The position numbers and the translations under genes were made by a program. A stretch of 64,000 nt of DNA from Reticulitermes speratus (taxonomy: Eukaryota; Arthropoda; Insecta; Blattodea; Rhinotermitidae). The DNA lies in NCBI GenBank assembly GCA_021186555.1, contig JAJKFL010000014.1:39302053-39366052 (forward strand), given 5' to 3'. The notes below the pieces were generated by a model, which was given only the letters and a program-made list of their open reading frames with translations, was not told the origin of the DNA and ran no database searches. Numbering within the stretch: position 1 is the first letter of the stretch; each line of letters opens with the position of its first letter. Shown here piece after piece: positions 1 through 11,100 of the stretch.

Positions 1-63
1 AGACACTGCCCTTCTTCTGTTTCCCAGAAGATTCACACAGACACTGCCCTTCTTCTGTTTCCC
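1..63. repeat. Two copies of a 25-bp direct repeat, 38-bp period
   Basis: The 25 bases at 1-25 recur exactly at 39-63 (start AGACACTGCC), with 13 bp between them. The array may continue to the left of the window. Confidence 0.8.
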
Positions 64-2934
64 CCTTAAAAGGATTTCCTGCCTAAGAAGCACAAAAAGT
101 TCATGACACGTTTTTTTTTTACCACTTCAATACTTTTTCTCAGCAGAATCTTAATTTCTCCAAGTTGCCATTGGTTAAAATTGTTCCCAACATTCAGTGA
201 GTAAATAATGCATGTATGTGTATACGGTTTTCATCATGATGAGCATGGCTACTACATCAGTAGCTGGCATAAAATGTAAGCTGCTGTCAAAAAATAAACA
301 AGGTGGTTCCTACTTAAAATGTTCCAAAAAATCACCACATTACTTGCCATTTCTATGTCAACTTGCTACATTGGAGACGGTCCTTATGTGAACAGTTGAG
401 CTGGAAAAAAGGTGAAAACAGCAAAATACAGTAAGGCAGAATCTGAATTAAGCAAGCTGTTAATTGGTTATGTTTGTAAGAATGCGTCAAAATCACTATA
501 GAAGGTAAGAATTAAAATGTCATTTGCTTGTGCAAATGGACCATTTAAAGCAGAATTTATATGGAATAATATTTTAATAAAGGGAGGGTCAATTTCATTA
601 CAGAATTAATGTTTTCCCACTTAATAAACTTAATTTATTTCATTTTTTCCAAAGTCTTTAAGAGGGTTTCACTATTTCACAAGTGACAGAGAAATTTTAA
701 ACAAATATGTACTGCTACTGAGCCAGTATGTTCAAAACAATGACTGTGTTTAAATATGAACATGAAATATTATTAGTCCTGTTTGTAGCTAACTTTCCTT
801 CCTTGGGCAGAGGGGGGAATATTGGCTTAAGATGTAACAGTGCTTATGTATTTCCCTCTATTTCAGTTCTTGAACCAGCTGACCAAGTTGCATTGAATTC
901 AGTCTGAATTTTATGCCACTGGAGGCTACCCAGCCCATAGTTCTTAATTTTCTGAAGTCAGTGATGTGACAGGTGTACAAACATAATGAGGCAGCAATAC
1001 TAGCACCTTTTAACAGTGCCCTGAAATGATGGTAAGGTAATAAAATGTCTTCAGAGGAGGAAAATGTGAAAATTCTGTTGCAGAATATGAAACAACAAAG
1101 TAGCAGCTGTACAAAATCGATATGTAGCTTTTGATGTTGTGACAGTAACTATGAACCAACAGAAATGTCCTGTAAAATATGGTATATATCAGAAATATAG
1201 ACCTACAAATGTACAAAATATGAAGTCTACAATTGCAAATATGGCAACAGTGTGCAACAGAGAGATTTTGTGTGAGAAGCATATAATGTAAATAAAAATG
1301 GTGCGTAATAAATAAAGAAGCTGATGACGAAACATATTTACAATTTAAAGCAATAAAAAAATCCAGACTCAACTAGCATTCAATCGTATGACCGTATGTA
1401 CATCGTGAGTCCAGCACCCAAATTCAGGGGCTGAATTGTATGTCACTAATTATAAATTCAGCTTGTCAAAATGTGACATTAACAACACAAGACAGGAGGC
1501 TGGTGCAACAGGAAGATAGCCTGTTTAACTGTAACTCTATTTTCTGCATATGAGCTAAGAAATTAAAAAGTCTCTTAGGAAGTTGTCAAGGCTAAAATTT
1601 CACCTTTTCTTCAAACACGCCTTCATTCACATTCTCTGGTTCCTTTTCCATTTTCTAGTAGTACTGCTCTCCAACGCACGGGATGATTGGTAAACATGCT
1701 GCTGCAGATATATTTCCATGACCACACACCAACTGCAAATGATGTTTGCACAAACCTGTTGCATAACTGCTGACAGCTCAAATTTAGAAAAATAAAATGC
1801 TGAAAATTTGTATGAGGTGAAGTAAAATAATGTCAGTGGACATTTATGAAAAAACACCAGGGGCTAAAATGCTGCCCCTGGAAGAATCCACCCCACACAT
1901 GTACTTGCTTTGCTCGTGCGTAGAGCTGGCCCTGGGCGTGGATTCACCCTCTTATCAACACTTTGTTCTACAGCAGCCTCTGTTGTGCAAATTGGTCATG
2001 TATGGGCCCCATCAGGAAAGCAGCAGTGAGACTGACATGTATGTTGTGGTTGGAACTAACCGCGTATTTATGCTTAGCTCTTGTGTGCTGCTGTACACAA
2101 AACAACCCTGTGAAGATGTCTGTCTATCAATCTAACAAGAACAAAACATATGTGTAAGCTAGATTGTGAATGGTGTTTCAAGTGATCCAGTGGTGGATCC
2201 AGTAAGTTTTCATGAGTTTGAGTGCTACATCTTGCACTTCATTATCCCAGGATTCCTTCCAGTGTCCCAGGACAATACAAAAGTAAAGAAATATCTCATA
2301 TAGCTATAAATATCAATTCTGCTCCAACTTTTTTTCTTTTGAGGGGAAAAGAGGACTGACCAACAAATATTTTGGTAAGCCAGCTTTCATATCATGTTGA
2401 CACTGGACAATACAGAAACCGAAAACAAGCAATGTCTCAAGTAATTAGGCATGCCACATCACAAACTGCATCATAGAATTGTTGCCAAATCTTATTCAGG
2501 GTAGAAGAGGGGGACAGGAAAATGTGAAGGGGATACACTGAGCAAACAACTTCATTTCCCCCTCTGTTGGACAGAACCAACATTGCCAAGGTTAATGGGG
2601 ATACAGGAAAAAAACACTAGACGGCTGTATAAGAATGTCCATAATTGACCGACACGTGCTGCATCACAAGGCAATTTAACCTTTAACAGGCAAACAAGAA
2701 AACACTGTTTCATGAAACTAAATGTCTCTTAACCCATTTTTAAAATTTTTGTCATTTATGAAGACGGTTCTTACCACATCTATGTAAAAAGCTTGTACAG
2801 GTACACATGATTGTCTGAAATCTGCTTCTAGTGAAAATGAGTTTCATTCTTCCTCCACTGGCTTCAAGAAGAAATGTGAATTCATATGACCATGCTTATA
2901 AGCCAAAGCTCCAGGAAAACTAGACAAGTTGCTG

Positions 2935-3270
2935 AGTCTAAATACCATGCGCAGTTGGCTCCACATTTTGTAGCAGAGCGTACCAAACTTATAAAAGCAC
3001 ATATTTCAAATGAATAATTCCATATACTAAGCCCTACAGTGAAAATGAACAAATTTAAGAGGATCCTAAATTAAGCAGCTTAAAAATGGGTGGACTATTC
3101 CAAAACTTTAGAAATGGATACATGGATTCATTCTTAAGAGTGTACTTTTTGAGTTTTTAGGTTTAAAAATGTATATTAGCAGGCACAGAAATGGACACGT
3201 AAAATGAAAAGAACGCTGGCCATCAGCAGCTACGTTGGCATTTAAACCTACCGTACGATAAATGTTAAAC
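2935..3270. repeat. Dispersed repeat, copy 1
   Basis: Clearly related to 27775-28115 in the same orientation. Shared blocks include ATGGATTCATTCTTAAG, a GTGTACTTTTT block and TTGGCATTTAAA near the right end. The copies are diverged with small indels. No coding potential is seen; the family is unknown to me. Confidence 0.75.
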
Positions 3271-4006
3271 ATCTCACCACGTGACACAGCACATGCATTG
3301 CACGGCACCAAACAGTTAACCATACCACTGAAGTAACATACGCAGCCACCCATGTGTTACTTGTAGAACCTTTCAGTGGCTCATTTGAATCCCACTGTTT
3401 CACTGCAGAACAACCTTTCATGTTTCAAAAGCAGGCATATCAGTCATCAAGACAAAAACCTGGAACACCATGCAACTGAGGCCATTTGAAACTCTCACTC
3501 AAAATGGTCACACGAGATTCAATTTTGCCATTTTCACTTACGGCAATTTGATGTGCTGCTTGGAATTACAGAACACATGAACCTTGAAACTGTAACATAA
3601 TGCCTTCCAAATGATCTTTTTTCACATTTCCTTACAGAACTGTATTAAACCTTTGGCACCGAAAGACGAATTCAGTTGACACACAATGTGATGCTGAGAA
3701 AACTGAAAGTCACGTAAAGTTATCAGTCAAGGATCTGCGAAATAATGGGTGGCCACTTAAATCCCCAGTCTTTTGCACAGTACACTGGGCACTTCATTCT
3801 GGTGCCAAAGGGTTAACTCTGTGGTCACATGCTAACATCTTGTTGTCAGACTACCTCAGAATAAGAGTTCCTAGTATAATTATCATGATATGTATAGAAT
3901 GTGCAGTTAGTCAAACTGATCCTACTGACATGAGCACAAATTACATGCTTGTTTGATAACTTCACAGCCACTGGCAAAAACACAAAGTTTGGTACACACG
4001 TTTCAC

Positions 4007-4012
4007 TTTATT
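4007..4012 (-). promoter_or_regulatory. Candidate polyadenylation signal of SCYL1
   Basis: AATAAA on the minus strand, about 1.27 kb after the SCYL1 stop codon; in AT-rich DNA such a hexamer can be chance. Confidence 0.25.
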
Positions 4013-5277
4013 TTAAAATGCCAAACTGGAAGACCATGGTACATTTTTAGCCATGGCCTATGTGTAAAGATGTGAGAAATATGACGTAATTGGTAACTGA
4101 TTTTCTATAATTGTAATTAACAGCACACAACACCACTTTCTGAAATCAGTGCTGTAACTTCTATGATGCTCAAATTCACAAGCGTAACTCCTCCATACCA
4201 GGAACTAAGTTGCCAACTTTCAAGAAACATATGAAATTCAGACCAAATTATTATAAACATAACCTCACATCTAATACACAGAAAACCACAAATGAAATCA
4301 CTGGCCATGCAGGCAAGTCACACGTAGTAACTCATTCAACTGAAGCACGTATGGTAACTGAAAGCACCTGAAATGTTGGCAAGTCGGCGTCACTTGGAGT
4401 GACACTTCACATCCCCTGGATCTCTCAAAGAAATGAATGTGTTTAACACAGTAAAATGAGTTTGCTGATAATGCAAAACCTGGCCACCACAAACTGGAAT
4501 GCTGGCAGCACCTGCAATGAATGAACCAAACTGTAGGTACCTCTTCCCATAACTAGACCCTATCTTGAGCACGTTCAAGCTCTCTGCAAAATATTTTCAT
4601 ATTCTAACACTTTCAGGAGCTATACTGATATTTACAATTTTTCCCTAGTTTTCCAAAACTGTAAAGCTAGGAGTGTTTAGAAATTTACTACTGTGACCTC
4701 TGTCTCACTCTGAACACAATTTAACACTTATTTTAAAGTGACTTTCCTGGCTACTAAAGTATAATCAAATTGTTTGAGTGTCACACCTTAGGAATTCGTC
4801 ACACATAAATCAGTACTACTTAAAATTGAATTTGCTAAGATCCTCCAGACCACTGGTTCTTCTGAGATGTGATGCCATGTAGTCCAGCAGAAATTTACCC
4901 ATGTTTGTACTAAATTACACAGCATCACATACCAGTCACTGCTGTGAGAATGTCTGTTTCTGTACATCCAATGCTGTTCAACATGTTCATGTAAATGCCT
5001 ACATTCAGCCTACAGCCAGATCTGCGCACGACCAAGACAATTCTGTTGCTCTCCACCTACAAAATGGTACAGGTTCCACTATTTACCATTTATCAAAACC
5101 ACAGTCTAGACCCTGAAATGTCCAGTGATAAAGTGATGATTTCCTCAGATACGAGAGCTGACTTGGGCAAGTCATCTGTTCTATCCAGATATCCTGACTT
5201 GCCACCTCATACATCATACATCTTTCTATAGAATGTCCACTCACCCAGACATCTGCTTGGTTCACACTGTGTTCCAG

Positions 5278-8091
5278 TTACACTTTCTTGGTTCCTAGTT
5301 TCATGGGTCCACCTGTTAGTTTGCTTGCTCTTCGAGCTTCAAGCTCCTTTTGTCGCTGCAGTTTCCGTTCCTCTCGCTTCTTGCGTGCCTCTTCCAATCT
5401 GCTGGAGGCTGTAGAGAGGCATAATGTAAGACTGGCTGCCCACACAATTCACTGCGATCACATAACCAATATATAAGAGATGTACATACCTGCACCAGTC
5501 TCCTCCAGAGGCTCAAACTCACTGTTCTCCCAGCTCTGAAATGCACAGTAACTTCTCATAAGACAACAAAAGTGTACTTATAAGAGTCTGATATATCAAT
5601 GACTTATTTAAATTATTCATTCTGAAGATGAGAGGAATTCACAGCATTTCAAAGACTCAGTCCGTACGCAGTGAAGGTTACACAAGAAACAATGGCGTTA
5701 CGGTAAAGGAAAAACATATCTGCTATGTGCCCCACTGAGCAAATACACATAACTTGCACCTGAAACACATCTTTCTGGTACTGAAAAAGCACATTACATT
5801 ACAACTGTTGCAATATGTGTCTAGCATCAGTGGAGCAATGAGCTGCTTTCATCACCTTGAATTATACTGCCAGAAACAATATTAAAATGCTTCATTTGAT
5901 TAAGTCACAATATTTACCTGTACATAAGATCATCCCCCCTCCCCCATCTTCAGTTTTCAGAAATATACCTACATAAAACACGTTTTAATTTCATGCTTTA
6001 TTATAAGGCAACTCCTACTTTTCATATGATGAATTAGGAAATAAAAAGTCATCTTATACAGTATTCAGGTAAATATGGAACATTGGTAGTGTCAGACAAG
6101 AGACCTGCGTTCGGTTTGTTGACTCCTCCTTGGTGTCATCTCCCCAACTGTGGGTGCTTCTAGACTTCATTCCAGCTGTGTCCTCCACAGGAACAAAGTC
6201 TGCTGTACCCCACCCTTCCCCTGGACAACTCTCCGCCACCTGAGGAACAAATGATTCTTTTTCTGTCATACACACTCCACGTCTGTGTGTGCATTAAGAA
6301 ATAAAAAAATTGGCATTGTTCCAAACACCCTAACTCACATAAAGTAATGTAGTAAGCACAGTGCTGGCACAGCAAGTACAGCACTCGCACAAAATAATGT
6401 ACTAAGCACAGTGCTGGCACAGCAAGTACAGCACTCACACAAAATAATGTAGTAAGCAGAGTGCTGGCACAGCAAGTACAGTAGTCACATAAAATAATGT
6501 ACTAAGCACAGTGCTGGCACAGCAAGTACAGCACTCACACAAAATAATGTAGTAAGTAGAGTGCTGGCACAGCAAGTACAGCAGTCACATAAAATAATGT
6601 ACTAAGCACAGTGCTGGCACAGCAAGTACAGCACTCACACAAAATAATGTAGTAAGCAGAGTGCTGGCACAGCAAGTACAGCACTCACATAAAATAATGT
6701 ACCAAGCACAGTGCTGGCACAGCAAGTACAGCACTCACACAAAATAATGTAGTAAGCAGAGTGCTGGCACAGCAAGTACAGTAGTCACATAAAATAATGT
6801 ACTAAGCACAGTGCTGGCACAGCAAGTACAGCACTCACACAAAATAATGTAGTAAGTAGAGTGCTGGCACAGCAAGTACAGCAGTCACATAAAATAATGT
6901 ACTAAGCAGAGTGCTGGCACAGCAAGTACAGCACTCACATAAAATAATGTAGTAAGCAGAGTGCTGGCACAGCAAGTACAGCACTCACATAAAATAATGT
7001 ACCAAGCACAGTGCTGGCACAGCAAGTACAGCACTCACACAAAATAATGTACTAAGCACAGTGCTGGCACAGCAAGTACAGCACTCACACAAAATAATGT
7101 ACTAAGCACAGTGCTGGCACAGCAAGTACAGCACTCACATAAAATAATGTACCAAGCACAGTGCTGGCACAGCAAGTACAGCACTCACACAAAATAATGT
7201 AGTAAGCAGAGTGCTGGCACAGCAAGTACAGCACTCACACAAAATAATGTAGTAAGCACAGTGCTGGCACAGCAAGTACAGTGCTCACACAAAATAATGT
7301 ACTAAGCACAGTGGTGGCACAGCAAGTACAGCACTCACACAAAATAATGTACTAAGCACAGTGCTGGCACAGCAAGTACAGCACTCACACAAAATAATGT
7401 AGTAAGCAGAGTGCTGGCACAGCAAGTACAGCACTCACACAAAATAATGTAGTAAGCAGAGTGCTGACACAGCAAGTACAGTGCTCACACAAAATAATGT
7501 AATAAGCACAAAAAACAACACGGCCAGTCAAGGACCAACAGAGGACACAGAGCTGTTCAGCATACTAATCTGCAGGTTAAATTGTGTTGCAGTGATGGAT
7601 TTCAATTTAATTCAATTCAATAAAATTCTCACTTATTAACGTGACAGTTCCAAGAGCGCGCCAGTACAACATCAATACAACAAAAATCACATGAACACAC
7701 ACACACAAAACCCAACATAACAAACAACAAAAGAAAGGTTAGATTCTGTTATAATCAGCACCTACATTATTTACACAGTACTGCTCACACAGTTAGTTAC
7801 ACAAAACAGTAGCATAAACAGTACAAAATATAATTGAATTAAAATTCAAGACAATACCAACAAATGCACTATATTATAATATAAAGCATTTACAATTAAA
7901 GCATTAGAACTCCAACATGTGTCAACCTATTTTTGTGCGTTATCCTCAGGGAGTATACATTAATATTTGTATAAAACGTAGGTTATAAATAGGTAAAATA
8001 GGTTAAAATTATATTAAAATTGTTTGATGTCTTGAAGTTGGTGCTGTAGATGCGCAAGTTTGATGAGGTATTCCTTGTGAAATGGATTATA

Positions 8092-8122
<31 letters not shown>

Positions 8123-11100
8123 GGATTATGTGTGTGTGCGTGTGTATATATATATATATATACATACATATAATCCATTTCACAAGGAATACCTCATCAA
8201 ACTTGCGCATCTACAGCACCAACTTCAAGACATCAAACAATTTTAACACAATTTTAACCTATTTTACCTATTTATAATCCACATTTTATACAAATATTAA
8301 TGTACACTCCGTGAGGATAACGCACAAAAAGGGTTGACACATGTCGGAGTTCTAGTGCCTTAATTGTAAAAGCTTTATATTATAATATAGTGAATTTGTT
8401 GGTATTTTCTTGAATTTTAACAATCAGTGCAAGGATATGAATACCATAAAACAATCAAATTAATTACAAATAACCTAACTATATTAAAACCACAAAGCAC
8501 ATGAAACATCAGTGACCAAACTACAGTGGAAAATCTATTTAAGAGTTCTGATTTACTTAGCAAAGATATCTACATCTAACAAATTGTTAATCAAAACAGA
8601 CCTTCCACTGAACAGACAACTATCCCCAATAATGGCATTAGCTGCTGAAGTGCATCTAGCTGAAGGCCAGTTGCAACATTTAAAATCAACATTAAACAAC
8701 GTCAAATCTCTGAGATTTTGATTCATTACACAAAGGTTGACAGTTTCCAAAATAGCAGGGCAAAAGTTTGAACCACTGTAGACATTACATAAAAAGAGTG
8801 TGTCTATATGCGACTCCTCCGAACATTTTAAGTACGAAATTCCAAGTAGTTTAGGACGCTGACATAGTTCTATTACAAATGACTGAAAAAATGACAACAA
8901 AGAGATAAAAACTTCCATGGGATGTGCTCAAGCTTACTGGCATCAATAGAAGTAATGGAATTTGAAATGACAGAGGCATATTCTAACTTAGGCCAAAACA
9001 CAATACAACATCAGAAGGCTATGCAGAGAGGCAAAAGAAAAAGTTACTGTCTAAATTGGCCCCAACAGCCTAACTGTCTTAGAGAATATGTAATCCACAT
9101 GATGGTGAAAGTGCAGTTTGGAGTCAATAAATACCCTCAGATCTTTGATGCAGTCAATGCATATAATAGAGGATTCACGCAATTTGTAATCAAATTCAAG
9201 CAAGTTGGTGTTTCTAGAGAAGGAGCTAACTCTGGTCTTGTTGAAGCTGAGCTCCATGAAGTTAGAAAGACACCATCCACACCCGCAAGTTATATCCGAT
9301 TGACACAATGAACTGTCATGAGGGGACTTTATTTCACAAAACATTTCGATGCCATCAGCAAAGGAAAGGCAATTTGAATGCCTGATGACACCACGCAAGT
9401 CATTAATGAAAATGCTGAAAAGGAGTGGTCCCAGAACTGGTCCCTGTGGCACACCAGAGAACACTTCATATCGTGGAGAAAGTGCTCCACAGTAATTGGC
9501 GTCAGACATCCTGTTGGTCAAGTAACTACAGAACAAGCTTATGTAACCAGCAGACAGTCCACAGTCATTTACTGTTCGAAGGAGCACTTCATGCAGAACT
9601 AGGTCAGACGCGATCCTGAAGTCGAAACAATAGCATCAACCTGCTGCTGAGAATAAACCAGCAGAGTGATAAAGTCAAGATATGAAACAAGAATGGTAGT
9701 GGTAGATTTGGATTTATTAAATCCACACTGACATGGATTAAATTTGGACTTCAAATAGTGTGAAACGTGTTCATGGATAACAAATTCAAATATTCTGGAC
9801 AAGATATTGAGAACAGAAATTGGTCTCTAATTATCACTGAAGCACTGTTTCCTTTTTTGAAAACAGGGACAACAGCAGTTTGTTTCCAAAGGGTACGGAA
9901 ACTTCACTGAGGTAAGCTAGAATTCAAAAATAATTTAAAGACAGGTATAAACATATAAGAACAACCCTTTGTAACAGATGCAGGAATGTCACCAAGTCTA
10001 ACAGATTTTGAAGGTTGTAGCTGCTTTATGGCCTTGAAACATCTGAATCAGAGACAGATGCTAAAGAAAAGGAACCTGAAAAACTGAGAAGCAGAAGAAT
10101 CATGTAGGTAAGTGTTATTGGAGACACTTTTACAATATTCAGCATATGCCTCTGAGACTTCACAAGGCTGGGACAGATGGTTTCTATCAACCTCAAGATC
10201 AATGGAATTTTTGTCACTTTTCCTGAATGAAGAAACGTATATCCAAAAATGCACAAGATCAGTCTTTAGGTTACTGTCAATACCTTTAATCCACTAAAGT
10301 TTGTCAGACCTTATGGTTGCTTTGACCTGCCTACAGTAGAGAAAAATTTGTCATAGAAATAACTAGACATATATTTCTTAAAACACTTGTAAAAGTAATT
10401 CTTTTTCCTGATATAAAATTTAAATCACTGACAACAATATGGGAAATTTGCATCTCTTAATGCAGCCAGTAGGAACAGCTGTTTCAATTGCATGTGTCAC
10501 AGCAACAGTGAGTCTGTCAACAGCAGCGTCAACAGACGTTTCAATGTAGAGAGGAAACCGAGTGAATGTAAAGAGAGTGTTGTGTAACATTAAGTAATCC
10601 CCAGAAGAACACCGTATATTCTCGAATCTAATACGCATCCGAATCTAATACGCACCCAGTTTTTGGCGACTTCTTAAACGAAAAAAAGTTAGTTCGCGAT
10701 TCTAATCCGCACCTTTCCTTCAACCACCCCTTGCCCACGGGGCGACTGATTGAATAATATTGGATGTTACCAATGCGTTAAAATCCGACGCTACGCCTGT
10801 GGCCGATGAGTCATACCAACAGAGGCGGGGCCTTTCTCAACAGACATGCACAATCTCGCCTGAAGCCAGCTGAGCCTTAGTTGTTGAAACGTGGGAGGTG
10901 CTTGTTCCAATTTGTCGTGTACCGTAGTTATGGAAGAGGGACACCTGAAATCTAAACGACTCTCATATACGGCAAAGTTCAAACGTGAAGTTATTCGGTG
11001 CGCAGAGGAGAATGGAAACCACAAAGCCGCTGCAATTTTTGGAGTTGATGAAAGCAACGTTCGACTATGGCGGAAACACAAGGCAGCGATCAGCGGGTGT

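Larger units (their letters stand above)
64..5277. other. SCYL1 3' flank or 3'UTR, no gene recognised
   Basis: AT-rich sequence without a convincing coding region on either strand; the open frames are short and have no recognisable motifs. The part nearest the SCYL1 stop should be its 3'UTR (a polyadenylation-type AATAAA reads on the minus strand at 4007-4012). A dispersed repeat at about 2935-3270 has a second copy at 27775-28115. Confidence 0.5.

Noticed and set aside
1010-1372. 120-aa minus-strand frame
   Set aside because: Low-complexity Tyr/Phe/Ile-rich reading of AT-rich DNA, with no domain or gene context.
6332-7510. CRISPR-like regular array
   Set aside because: The repeats are contiguous 50-bp units with no unique spacers, in an animal intron; it is a minisatellite.
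8050-8277. 75-aa frames on both strands with identical ends
   Set aside because: They are the two arms of the palindrome read through TG/TA repeats, not proteins.
9051-9587. 178-aa reverse-transcriptase frame as a gene
   Set aside because: Fragment of a frameshifted LINE; the active site reads FADG rather than FADD.
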